Positions 50,255-61,849 of a stretch of DNA of 64,000 bases are shown here, piece after piece. The notes beneath the pieces are model-generated. The model ran no database searches, had not been told where the DNA came from, and was given only the letters and a program-made list of their open reading frames with translations. The position numbers were made by a program, and so were the translations under genes. The number at the start of each line of letters is the position of its first letter. The stretch's first letter is position 1. The DNA lies in NCBI GenBank assembly GCA_958496175.1, contig OY292276.1, forward strand, positions 34,740,449 to 34,804,448, read 5' to 3'. This DNA is from Sisyra terminalis. Its lineage: Eukaryota; Arthropoda; Insecta; Neuroptera; Sisyridae.

Positions 50255-51457
50255 GACTAGTTCAGATCGTAGGAGATTACCTTCATCATGAAATGTTCAA
50301 ATCAGGACACTGTTTAGTGCTTACGTGTTTGTAAGTATAACCAGAAACTTAACAGACAGTGTCAACGGACGAGCTAAATATTCATATCACATGTCAAATT
50401 ATAAACATCATATTCCTTCAGAATCGATGAAACCTATATTTAGCTTTATATGTCTAAATTGTAAGCACTTCACTTGCAGGTATTTAAGGTTTTCATTTCA
50501 AATGACGTAAATAGACATATTGGCTAATAATTTCTACAATATATTGACTTTGATAACATTATTGTAGCTTCAAAGAGAATAAAACGACTGTAAGGAAAGT
50601 ATCTAATAAATTGAATATAAAATCAAATTAAATGGAAAGTACTCCTACATCATTTTATACCTATGCAAGCACTCAACTTTAAATTTACATTAACTAATAT
50701 TTATAGTATTATTTTTAAATCAACACTTTTTAACAGTATGTACATATTATGCTCTTATATTCTTGTGATAATTTCTATTTATAGTTTATAGAAATTTGTG
50801 CAATTAGTACATAAAATTATAAATGAAAAATCCTTTACGTAAATATGATCAGAAAAACTCACTTTGTGTCTTATGAAACTATTTTTTTTTGAAAAATCGA
50901 TTTTTTTAAATAAAAGAATTTGTAAAAGTTGACCTGCTTCTGTTGCTTCTATTATTGTTCTTATTATTTCAAAAGTTGGCGTATCATTCATTTTAAATTT
51001 TAAGAATTTATTTTTACATGTTTCGATAATCGAATGAAAGATATAAGCTAATTTATTTCTAATGAATTACTTGACTTAGGTTACTACGGGTGGTAATTAG
51101 TCAATTAATTTATCTTATGGGAATGCTCATTGGTCTATTATGGTCATTGTTATATTAAAAGGAATCTGAGAAATAATGTTTTACATGGTTTTTGAATACG
51201 GAAAAAATAGCAATATATGAAGACTAGTACAAAAGTGTAACTGACTGCCTTGATTTTTCAATTGAGCCGTTTAAAACTAATGGCTAGCCTAATCTTTGAG
51301 TTTAATAGAGTATCGAATGCTATAAATTGGAGTAATAAACTCAACAATTTTCAATTAAATCAATTAATCTAATTTTTAGATAATGAAAAATTATCATATT
51401 AAAAGTTAAACATCCTCCAAAAATTCCTGTCATAATAATAAACCAAACTAGACGACA

Positions 51458-51624
51458 TGCCTGTTGGTGCCGAGAGGTCAAGGTGGCCAGTTTAAAACTA
51501 GGAGGTACTAGGTTTAATTCTGGTACCTTGTGAATTTTCAATATTTCTTGATTTACGCGTTTTTTATTAACCCTGGAGTCGCTTAAAACCTTAGCAGTTA
51601 AAATGTTGGTAAATAAGAAAATAA
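51458..51624 (+). mobile_element. tRNA-derived SINE, copy 8
   Basis: A diverged full-length copy: GTTGGTGCCGAGAGGTCAAG head, GGTTTAATTCTGG at the B box, and CCTGGAGTCGCTTAAAACC in the 3' body. Confidence 0.72.
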
Positions 51625-51890
51625 AAAAACTAGAATAACATGGAATTTATAGATAGATCCATAGAGTTTAGATTTTAAAATTGTTTCTTGAAAAATAATT
51701 ATTTGTTAATATATAAATCACAGTTAAGTATACTGCAAAGAATAATTTATTAAATTATAAGTCACGAAACTTATTTCGGCAGTTGAATAGTGACCCATCT
51801 ATATTTTAGGGTTCGTGTAGCCAAATGTCAAAAAGGAAATTTTTACCGTTTCATCCTGTTCGTCCGCCTATTCAAACATATAATGTACAC

Positions 51891-52062
51891 CAGTGGACAC
51901 CAAACTTTTTGACCTTACGGACCACTAAATTCATAATTTAAAACCAGCGGGCCACTGATAGGATTTTTAAATGTGAAATTTATTTATTTAACAGTATGTT
52001 CCACATTTTTCTGAGGACTTGCGAAATTTTTCTCGCAGACCACCATTTGGCGACCGCTACTC
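51891..52062 (+). mobile_element. hAT-like MITE (GTGGTCC family), copy 2
   Basis: Starts CAGTGGACACCAAACTTTTT, continues GACCTTACGGACCACTAAAT and ends near CGCAGACCACCATTTGGCG. The CAGTGG start and the TTGGCGACCGCTACT end are typical of short hAT derivatives. Confidence 0.62.
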
Positions 52063-52261
52063 TACACCATATATGATAGTGGGGGTTAATTTGGTGTACC
52101 CGTATCCCTAAAGGAACGAAATGGTATTTTTGGGGGGTGCGAAAGAAGCCCCTAACAATATAAATTATGACATTTTTGATAATAAGTTTTGCAAATGGGG
52201 TGTGGAGACCTATTATCAGATTCAAAGGGGTGCGGCTCATTTAAAAAGTTAAGAAACACTG
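52063..52261 (-). mobile_element. hAT-like fragment next to the previous element
   Basis: The minus strand starts CAGTGTTTCTTAACTTTTTA and continues GAGCCGCACCCCTTTGAA, a common hAT end. The far end merges with the neighbouring element, so the boundary is approximate. Confidence 0.5.
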
Positions 52262-52926
52262 GTGTAGAGAAACCAAAAAAAAAAGAATAAAATCATACTA
52301 TAAGTATGAGAAGAAAATCAAATTTAGTGCACATAAGCGTGTAAGGTATTGTTGGATAGGTTTTAAAATTGATTAAATAAGTAATAAAATAAGTTCCAAA
52401 GTAACTATTCTTCATTTAAACTAACAGTTGATGAGAACGCACATTTTAAAAATATTGTCCCCCTCCTTCTATTTTTTCAACTATACAATTCCTGAAAAAT
52501 AGATTTGTGGAATCTTAAAAACGCTTCCAAAGAAAATAGATTAGACTAAGAAAGTACTTAGTGATTTTAGACTCAAAAGTATCTTAAAAAATATAACATC
52601 TTCGCGTAAATATTTTATTTTATTACGAAGCATTAAAATATTTAAAAAAATTAGCTAATGTTATTCTTTACTACTGAACCTTCTACTGTATGAAGTCTAA
52701 CACGAACGACGATTATTGTAAAAAATATTTTATATAATTTTATTAAAATTTTATTATTTTTTACTTATGAAAGCTTCAGAAGTTTTTTTGTTTTACAAAT
52801 GTAAAATGAGTAATACTTATGCAAAAAAGTTTTAAGCAACTTTACATAAGTGATAAATGGGGAATTTTTTGAAACGTGTTTATTAGAGAAGTTTGTTAGA
52901 CAGATAATTTTCAAAGCTTGAATCTA

Positions 52927-53076
52927 TTATTATTATTTACCGACGCTTTATTACTATCAGTCTTTAGCGACTCTAGGATTAATAAAAGTTCGTAAATCGA
53001 AAATTTGTTCTACACGAGATTCAAAGTCAATACCTACCAGTTTTGGAGGAGCCAGTTTGATCACTCGGTCGCCAAG
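52927..53076 (-). mobile_element. tRNA-derived SINE, copy 9
   Basis: A reverse-orientation copy. Head CTTGGCGACCGAGTGATCAA on the minus strand, then CCAAAACTGGTAGGTATTG and the standard 3' end GCGTCGGTAAATAATAATAA. Confidence 0.74.
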
Positions 53077-55783
53077 TTATTAATTTATAAATTTATGTAT
53101 TTATTTGTTTTATTTTTAAAAATATGGATTTTATGATAAGGTGAATAGAAATTATTTTTATATGAACAATTCAGAATTTTAATTCATTCGTTATAAACAA
53201 TAATGAAATTCATTTACAAAATAATAAATGTGAATTTTAAGGCACATTTCTTAACGAGAATTAAAAATACCAAAATTTGCAAAGATTATAAAATTTCCAA
53301 TAACTAAAAATAGTAAAATAATGAAAACTTCCTAAATATTTACTGTTTTCATATGGATATTTAAAGAAAAAAATTATTAGCAATTTATTGTAATAATGAA
53401 CGAGGAATAATAATTATATCTAATGAATAAATTCAGCGAACGGTTGTTTGTAATGCACGTTAACTAATATACATTACAAATAAGCAAATTAGAACCATTT
53501 TTTCTGCCGATCGACTATTAATTAGGGCAGAAATGTATACTGTTAATTAACGACGTAACTGTTTTACACGTTCATTTTAACAATACACCCAAATTTCAAT
53601 TCTACGAAAAAATCATTATCTTTTTATAAAATTTTAAATAATCCATTAGAAAAATGTAGATATTACCTATGCTTATATTATCACAAAAGAGAATATATCA
53701 AAAAAAAAAAGTTTTAAAAGTTTTAAAAGTTTCTTTAGAAAAACCAAGCTTTCTTTTGGGAAAATTATAAAGTAGTTAGAGTAATCTCGATGAAAAACGA
53801 GGAGTTTATTTAATTATTTTTACCTTTATTTGATATATTTCGGTGTTAATAGGATCCTTAATATTCATGGTTCGTTCGACCTTAACACTTGTGAAAGATT
53901 TTTTATTAAATAATGTCTAGACTTGAAACAGAACAGTAAGCATAGTTTTTATAGAGACGATGGATTACATTACAATATATTGACGAATAAACGATGAAAT
54001 TACAGAAAATAACTCATCCCAAAGCATGTACATTGTACATAAAAGAAACAGGTATATCACATCAATTTTTTCTTTACAAGAAATAAAAAAATATATTTCA
54101 TTCACAAAAAATAACATGCCAACAGAAAGATGAAAGAACATTGTTCAGATTCATAGAAATAAAGCTGAGACTTTTAATGTTCAATTACGTTTTTGTATAC
54201 AGCAAAAAAATTAAAGTAATTTTTGGCAGTACTTTGAAGAATTTTTTAGTCTAACATTACAGACGCAAAAAAAATATTTTCACAAACGCGGTTCCTTTCA
54301 AAGAACATATTTAAAAATATAATATATAAGGTATAAACCAAAGTTGAATGGACGAATGTAGGAACATGTAGCTTATCAATGATGCACTTTAGAGGCCAGT
54401 CAACTAACAAGTGCTTGTGTCTGAATCCGGTTCTGTCTGCTATGTTTTTTTCCGGTAAAAGTTATTCCTCTTGGATAAAACCTTTATACTATATTATTAT
54501 TTAAAACAGGGAAGACAAACAAATTTTTATTTTCAAAATGCAACAATATTTCATTTAAGATAAACAGATGTTATATACTTTATAACAATGCTTTGAATAT
54601 AAAGAGTAACTATGTACTCGTAAATAAATATAAATTACTAACGAGAATCTCAGTTTTTCTTTTAATACTAGTTTTTCAAACAAGAGCTTTCTTTAACCGA
54701 CGGAAAAAAATGAGATTCCCATGTGTACATGTAAGTATACTTTTTATTATTAATAACCAGCCAATACTTTTCACAGGATTATCCGATTTTCATAATTCTT
54801 TTTTATTTAATAGGTCATCTATATTGAAGTTCATCCCATTTACATATAATAAAAAATTCAAATCATCTTCTAAGAGTGAAAAAACAGGAGTTGATTGATG
54901 GGTTGTAAATAGAATAGGGAATAAAATCCATTATCTCAACCGTTATAAATGAGTCGATTTGAAAAACTTTAACACAATAATTATATGGTCTTGAAGGACT
55001 TCACAAAAATAAATTGTATCTAAATATTGTTTATATTTTCCCGCTCTTGGAAAGTCATGAAAAACTGTTTATACGAATAGCAGAATTTCCTCGATGCAAA
55101 CGTACACTAAGGGTTATCGAAGAATTTCTTTAAAAATGGATCTTTTGTTTTAAATAATTTCCAAAGTAAAAATTTTCCTGATCTTTTCTAGTTTCTCGGA
55201 AAACAGAAAAAAAAGTTCTTTTGAATCAATCCGAGAAGAATAACAAAACGCGATGTTTAGGTAAAATTTTCCAGTATGTATGCCAATTTTCTCAAATCAC
55301 ATTGAATTTCTCGGAAAACTCAAACAATTTCCGGAACAGAATATTTGATGAGATACATTTCATAAATCGTAACTGAATATATCCAATTGAAAATGCAGAG
55401 CAATGGGAACAAAAACATAAACTGGAAAAGGCAATCTTGGGAAAATAAGTTTAAATTAAAATTGTCGTAATATTCGAAAAAATCAATTAGGATTTTTTCG
55501 TAATTTTAATTGAGCGACGTATCACAATTTTCGAGTTAGATATACCAAATTGAAGAAAAATTTTGTCTGAAAAATCAAAAATATTTTCTCTTTTTTTGGA
55601 CTAAAGTATAATTTAATCGAAATTATCGAAAAATCGGGTGAACCATATATTGTAATACACACACAAAGGTAGACAAATATCAAGTCGGTAGTAGCTAGTA
55701 AATTTAAAAATTTAAAAAATAAATAAAAGCTTTTTAACAATAATAGAACCGACTTAAAAAGAACTGAAAAGCGAAAAACTAAC

Positions 55784-56026
55784 TAATAACTAATCTAGAA
55801 AACAATGAAACTAACTAATTTAGAGTCGGTGCCAAACAAATAACGAACAATAATTATTAAAATAGTTAAGACTAATAAAAAAAATCATACAAATTCCCAC
55901 TAATGTATTGAAAACTGATTTTCAACTGTCAATTATTCCATACTTTAAATAATTAATGTGTGTGTTTGATACTTTGGCGCCGACTCAAAATTAGTTAGTT
56001 TTCTTGGTTTTGAAGCTTAGTTATTA
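55784..56026. mobile_element. TIR element with GAGTCGG arms
   Basis: Left arm TAATAACTAATCTAGAAAAC, then ACTAACTAATTTAGAGTCGG; right arm CCGACTCAAAATTAGTTAGT, then TTTTGAAGCTTAGTTATTA. About 45 bp match in inverted orientation around a 130-bp centre. Confidence 0.62.
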
Positions 56027-58031
56027 AGATAAAAAGGATTTTATTATATTTTTTTTGTTTTTCAATTCTTTATTTCGTCAGTTTCCTTAAATAATTTGAG
56101 GGTGGTAAAATACTGCAATACTTGTCTATCCTGCTGGATTAAACAATTTAAAGATTTAATAAAAATCAAAATAATATTAACTTATAAATTGATAAAAATT
56201 AATTGATGAAATTAACTTTAGGTAGACTTATAATATTTTAACTGAAAATTATTAAAATAGATTATTAAAAAAAAAAATAAAACAACCATTTGCTATCTTT
56301 TAGCTACAATTTTTTTTCCATGTCATGAATGTGTTATTTTTTTAACATTTTTTTACATTTTTTGAAAAATTTAGTATTTAAATAAAAACACAATTGGCGC
56401 AGTAGTTTTCAAACACAATATTAATGTTGCTAGTAATTTCTGGGCTTTCTTTTATTATTTTACGAAATTTTTGTGATTTTGAAGCTCACATTGCCACTAA
56501 AAAATATTAAATGCTCATATCATAATCCTCGAATTCTTTGAAAATTTCTCTGACCTATTCACTTTTCCTGTATAAAATATTTTCATCAGCATTTAGTTGA
56601 TATTTATTAAACCGGAAAAGAACTTAATTAAATAGATAAGTAAAGTAGATAGACACCGCTATGTTAATGGTGCAAAAATACATTAAAATGTTTATTTTTT
56701 TGAAAGGGAAGTAAGAAAAGATATGATACATTGTTGTCATAGTTGTCTATAATGCTCACCGTACTACTTTATCAAAAATTGATTAAGTTGAAAATTTTTA
56801 TGTATTTGAAAGACCAAAGTGAAAATCAAAAGAAAAAAAGAAATACTGTTTCAAATTGAATTACTCGAAATCGGTGTCAATGTTGACAAAAGAAAACCAT
56901 TCATTTCGATGTCGAATAGGACAATTTTTCTGTTAGCTTCCCAACTCTGATAATATAAACTTTAAACTAGATCCTTTCACAACAAAGCTGGACACCTGGA
57001 GCCACATAAGCGGAAAATTTTGAAGAAACCTGAGCCAAATATTTATTTTTACCAAAAACACCTCGTCCCAACTTATACTGGGACTAGTTCACAAGAAGTT
57101 TATGTTGACTATAGTACAACGAAAAAGTAAAAAAAAAATGATCAGTATTCGTCAAATCTCAATCCACAAAATAACCATTAAAGGGGTGTTTAACGATAAC
57201 GAGTTCTGACCAAGAAAATATACTCGCAAGTTATAACAGTTTAGATTGAAGTCTCAACTTCAGTTATTGGTAACTATTGGTTCTGGAGCCGAAACATGAA
57301 CTAATTTAAACTAACTTGTTAGTTAGAGACCACATTGAAAAATTATTCAAGTGAATAAGTTTTTAAAATTAGAAAGAATTTCAAACATTACGTTTGCTAT
57401 TTAGTATTAATTAAAGTTACAACTAACTTTATATCCATTTAAAAAAATATGTTCCATCTTTATCTGATTAATCGATACACAAAAAAGGAAATGTAAGAAA
57501 CAATAAACAATTAATAATATTTTTTGTTACTAAATATCAAGAAAAGTATCACTAAAATGTTGACTTGCAAAAACCTTGTGTTAGATTTTATTTATGGGTT
57601 TAAGTATTTAAAACGGCATCTATAGATGTATTAAAATAAAATGAAATACGTCGTAAATAATTTGCCTAATGCTTTATGAAAGGATGTTAAAATTCAAGAA
57701 TTTCTTATTTTTAAAAATTTCATTCACACTAAGGTTGTTTGACTCATAATATATTTACAAGGATTTGAGATAAGTTATACCAGAGAAAAATGTATTGATT
57801 TCACTGTGCTGTGAACTTATTTATCTGCACTAGAATTTATATCTATATATGTAAATGTAAATTACAAAAGGAAATGCTATAAATATTCCACCTTATTTTA
57901 TATACAGTCTACAATGTCATGGATGCAAATTTTACTTCCTTTCCTTACTTCGAAGAAACGTTTAACATTGCATATTTGTTGTAATTAAAATATGAATAGA
58001 ACAATCTGATGATTAAATACTTTACACTTAC

Positions 58032-58203
58032 CAGGAGACAAAGGCACTTCTTCACGGCTTAAAGCTCGATTTAAGTTACTTTTACGTTTCGAGCTTTTGT
58101 CTTTTTCACTTGAAACTTTCTTCTCTTCATGATTTCCAACGTTCGGTAACGGAGAATTATTCACTATTTCATTGGACAGTCTGGTTCCTACTGATTGATT
58201 TTT
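58032..58203 (-). CDS. Svil: supervillin exon 4
   Basis: Residues 127-183 plus one base of codon 184. It follows a 327-bp intron; the acceptor is TTTTACAG and the donor CCTG/GTAAGT. It encodes a charged, Lys/Ser-rich, low-complexity segment with a possible nuclear-localisation-like cluster (KSSKRKSNLNR). Human supervillin is known to carry nuclear localisation signals, but equivalence is not shown here. It ends in phase 1, matching exon 5 across a 14.6-kb intron. Confidence 0.78.
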
Positions 58204-58530
58204 CTGTAAAAGAAATAAATACACCTTTTTGAATTAAAAGAACTAAGAAATAGTTAGCTATTGGATGAAATTAAATAGTTTTGAAAAATGCTAATTAAAA
58301 CAGTCACTTTGTAATAAACCAGACAATAAGTTTCTTATGGGTGTTGACCTGAATATCTTAGAGAATCCTTTTATGGACTTGATCTTGAGTTTATTGTTTG
58401 ATCTTGCAATGCATTTGTTATTAAATTATTGAGAAGCAATATAATGAAACCATACTTAAATGCATTTTTCATGAGCTTCACAATTGATATCAATTTGATG
58501 GTTTTCAATTGAAATCGATTTTCCACCTAC

Positions 58531-58714
58531 CTCATTGTAATCTGAAGACGAAAGTACTCGGTTTCCTGATAAATTTAATCTGGTCATTTCTAAAGAAGCC
58601 GCAGTTCGCAATCTGGATGTCCTCGTCGTTCGAATTGGATCACCCGACCCGTAATTCAGTCTTTCTTTTGATTCAGTGCTATCGGAAGTTTCCGATATAA
58701 ATGCATCTTTATTT
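58531..58714 (-). CDS. Svil: supervillin exon 3
   Basis: Residues 65-126. The acceptor is TTCCTCAG and the donor GAG/GTAGGT; the exon starts in phase 2 and ends in phase 0. The product is rich in Ser, Thr, Arg and Asn (for example the stretch ISETSDSTESKERLNYGSG) and looks disordered, with many possible phosphorylation sites. No domain is recognised. It belongs to the gene by exact frame agreement with exons 2 and 4. Confidence 0.8.
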
Positions 58715-58771
58715 CTGAGGAAAAAAATTGCTAAGTTTCTAAATTATCTATTGCTAGAATAGTATGTTTAC

Positions 58772-58911
58772 CTGCTAATATATCGACGGCGAGTATTGGC
58801 GATGTCATTTTTAATAGCGTTAGCGTCTTTGAATGCAAATTGAGATGCCAATTGTCGGCGTCGTTCTTCTTTGTATTTAGCTACACGTCTAGCTCGATCC
58901 ACATCTGTAGA
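58772..58911 (-). CDS. Svil: supervillin exon 2, conserved basic N-terminal helix
   Basis: Residues 19-64 plus two bases of codon 65. It encodes RARRVAKYKEERRRQLASQF, which closely resembles the supervillin N-terminal segment ([21 protein letters not shown] in the vertebrate protein as I recall it). This is one of the strongest identifiers of the gene. The segment is strongly basic and probably helical. In vertebrate supervillin the extreme N-terminus contributes to myosin II binding; extending that to this protein is inference. The acceptor is TTTACAG and the donor CAG/GTAAAC. Small introns of 63 bp and 57 bp flank it. Confidence 0.85.
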
Positions 58912-58974
58912 CTGTAAAAAGAAAAAAGACTTTGATTTTTCATATTTTGGAAATAACTGGGGTATTTTTCAAAC

Positions 58975-59081
58975 CTGTGTCACGGCAATTTCAATAGAAT
59001 TATACATTTTGGGTAATGTACACAACATTTGCTTTTCGTCAACTGAGTACAGACGATGGAACAAAATTCGTTTTGATCATT
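58975..59081 (-). CDS. Svil: supervillin exon 1 of those seen (5'UTR end plus residues 1-18)
   Basis: First recognisable coding exon. It is preceded by a good acceptor (a T-rich tract then CAG at 59082-59084) and ends at a CAG/GTTTGA donor. The frame that continues into exon 2 has an in-frame TGA at the 5' edge of this exon, and its first ATG after that is at 59028-59026, so translation should start there (MLCTLPKM...). A second in-frame ATG lies 21 nt further on. Because the exon opens with an acceptor, at least one non-coding exon must lie upstream. It ends in phase 0. The 18 residues themselves carry no family signature; the assignment rests on frame continuity with exon 2. Confidence 0.7.
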
Positions 59082-59982
59082 CTGAAAAAAAGGAAATATG
59101 TTTAGATAAAGTTTGAATAATTTTATGAACTAAATTACAAATATTTCTATTACAAAAATTAGATTTCTATAATACTATTCGGTTTCATTAGATTCAGTCT
59201 ATACTGTTGATTCGTATTTAGTGCTTTCGGAAACCCAATAGCGACTGAAGACAATGTCATCACTACAACGATTTTGTAATGAATAAGAGACAAGTGTATC
59301 TTTTCATATTTTCTTTCAAAACACAAAAACTAAGTAGAATCAAATAAGAGGAGTTCTAAATTTAACCATTTTCATTCATTTCGGTCTAGTTTTGGATCAA
59401 TTTCAATAATACTAGAATTTTATCCAACTTTTATTACACACTTAAGCAGATGCGACCAAAACGAATAAATATGTTGGCGATATTGTCTGAAAGATTCGAA
59501 TAAATTCTGAATCGAACAATAACGTATAAATGTAAAACCATTCTAAATGACCATTCATCAATTACGTAATGCGGTGGGGAAATCTAAAATAGTTCTTCTA
59601 CAGCTAATCGAGAAGAAGCTGCTCAAAGATGATGATAAAGGAAACTTTTGCGGGAAATAAAAAAGGCTTCCTAAAATGGAAAGGGATAAAACTAGGATGT
59701 TTGTAGGTCTGCTACCAAGGCACTGACATCTGAGAAAACGCCTAAAAACCACATAATAACGTATGTATGTATGAAGTACCACATACTTATCATCGCACTG
59801 TTTGCAAATAATAAGCATCGAAGTCAATTCTTTAGAGCCACTGGATTATAAGTTAGGAAATTTTCATAAAAGCCATACCTACTAAAGTTCAATCTGATCG
59901 ATTAGAGATTACAATAGTCTAATATTAGGTTTCTTCGTAAGCTCTTTCCTTTTTCTAACATGAAATGAATACACAATACTTA

Positions 59983-60520
59983 CAATTTCGATATGATTTA
60001 TTTTGGTTTACACTAAGTTGTTAAAAAGTCATTTTAACTTAAAAATACTCTGATTTTACACGTAATCTTATGAAGAATCGATAATCGAACTGACTAAATT
60101 TATTTTTATTAGCAAAAAAAATGTTACCAGACATCAGAATTTTTCAAAATATGTAAACTAAACTTAGGGAAACTAATTTTGCATAAGTTTATTTGAATTC
60201 CCTACACGGTTTTTAAGAAACAAATTAAAAACAGACCAAAAATGTGGTTTTTACTTGATAAATTAATGAGTGTATAAAAAGTGCGGCAACACTTTCGACA
60301 ACTGAGACATAGCGTCTTGTATATAACACCAGCTGTAGTAGTACATTTGGTTAGATAAAAATGAAACGCATAGTTTATTGCATAATTTTATTTTCAAAAT
60401 GTTGAGCATGTTACGCATGCTCACTCATATCATATGAGAGGGACATAATAAAGTTGCCGACGCTGCCAACCTATAAATTCGACAGCGATATCACGTTGTC
60501 GTTGTTTTTATATAAACATA
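59983..60520 (-). promoter_or_regulatory. possible supervillin promoter and 5' untranslated exon
   Basis: Exon 1 begins with an acceptor, so a non-coding exon should lie upstream. The nearest strong minus-strand donor, AATT/GTAAGT, is at 59977-59982. Further upstream, 60.25-60.50 kb is less AT-rich, with GTTGCCG and GGCAGCGTCGGCAAC words. A plus-strand TATATAAA at about 60510 and a donor-like AAAA/GTAAGT near 60700 mean a divergent transcript is also possible. Transcript start sites cannot be fixed from the sequence. Confidence 0.25.
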
Positions 60521-61140
60521 TTGTTTAATTATTACTTTATTTTTTATTTTTTAGTTATAATTGTCTTAAAAACATGTTAATTTAATCTTTTATTTATGAT
60601 TTAATTAAAATCATTAATAATCATATTAAAAAATTCTACATTCAAATCAATAATATTTTGATTGGCCAAGTTGAAATCAAGACATATTCAGTCCCAAAAG
60701 TAAGTTAAAATTTTTCTAAATTTTTTGTGTCTCTTATTTTGTTTAAAATTTTTGGTGAATTTTTTCTTAAACTGCATACATTTTTTTAAGTATCGACCTA
60801 TTTATCCGTCTTATGGTATGCTGTACGACGAATTTCTATTTTTATCTATTTTTGTCTTCGATTGTATCTCCATAACATCCTTAAATCCATTAGTGAAATA
60901 AAATCGCACCTCTAGATTATTTGTTGTCCAAAACACAAAAATTTTGGAAAAAAGGCATAATGAAGCTGAGATATGATAGAAGGTAACATAGCAAAAGGGT
61001 GTTTTTATAACAAAATAAATAACAATTCTTAAACAGTAAATATTGTCTACTCATTTCATATTAGAAAAGGAAAGAACTTATGAGATAACCTATATATAAA
61101 CTGATCAAGTAATACTTTCAGAGACTATTTTTTCCTAAGG

Positions 61141-61351
61141 CAAGAGTTGACAACCTGTAGCGAGTCGCATGCGGCTCAATGAAATCATACTTGTGGCTTT
61201 TGAGTAGTTGGAGAGTAAATATTGAAATATTAGATTTGTTTTTTTTTCTAATATATGTATTCCAATATTTGTATTTATTTTCGGATCTTTAAAAAATAAT
61301 TTATCACATCGAAAAAAATGACTTTTAACTCTAAAAAGGTTGCTGACTTCT
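61141..61351. mobile_element. hAT-like MITE, degraded
   Basis: Ends CAAGAGTTGACAACCTG and AGGTTGCTGACTTCTTT; CGAGTCGCATGCGGCTC follows the left end. The flanks do not give a clean duplication. Confidence 0.5.
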
Positions 61352-61768
61352 TTCCTGATCATATAGTATTCTTGTAATGCAGTGTAGAGAACTCAAGAAC
61401 TCAAACCAGAAGTTCCCAGAAATTACAATTAGAACTAGACATATGTAAATGTTATGCAAAATACTATAGCCAAAAGTAATAAAATCATAACGTTGGCAAG
61501 TTACAAAATAATAAAATTTAATCAATTAATAACTTCATAATTTATGCCTTTATTAATTGGCTTGATTTATTTTGTGCAGGCAACAAATTTAGATGATGAC
61601 ATAATTTAGTATGAATTTAGATATATAATATAAGAGATAATATAATATAGATATATATTATAATACAAGTATAAATACCTAGTTGTTTTGATAAATGTTC
61701 AATAATCTCTATGTTTTTAATATTAGCAGCTCAAAAATCAATTTTTTAATGATTTTTACTTTATCTTT

Positions 61769-61849
61769 GTACAACGTTTCGTCGCCTTTCAGTATTTTAC
61801 TAAGTATAATAAGTATTATAAAGTTCCGAAAGGCGACGAAACGTTGTAC
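61769..61849. repeat. perfect 22-bp inverted repeat (long hairpin)
   Basis: GTACAACGTTTCGTCGCC and the following TTTC at 61769-61790 are the exact complement of 61828-61849, separated by a 37-base loop. Weaker complementarity continues outward to about 61727 and 61917 (CAGCTCAAAAATCAA and GAGCTGTTAA). The CGAAACGTTGTAC word recurs in transposable-element 3' regions. Confidence 0.8.

Larger units (their letters stand above)
43420..58031. other. supervillin intron 4, 14.6 kb
   Basis: The intron between exons 4 and 5 (donor GTAAGT, acceptor TTTTTTTCAG, phase 1). It contains three SINEs, several inverted-repeat elements, hAT-like fragments at 51.89-52.26 kb and GC-richer islands at 43.85-43.96 and 50.06-50.29 kb. 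A short plus-strand open frame at 54593-54898 (101 codons) has no recognisable features and is not called as a gene. Confidence 0.72.

Noticed and set aside
51980..52240. Minus-strand open frame of 86 codons
   Set aside because: It lies across two hAT-like elements and translates their terminal sequences.
54593..54898. Plus-strand open frame of 101 codons in intron 4
   Set aside because: No homology, domain or conserved composition was recognised, and open frames of this size occur by chance in a window of this length.
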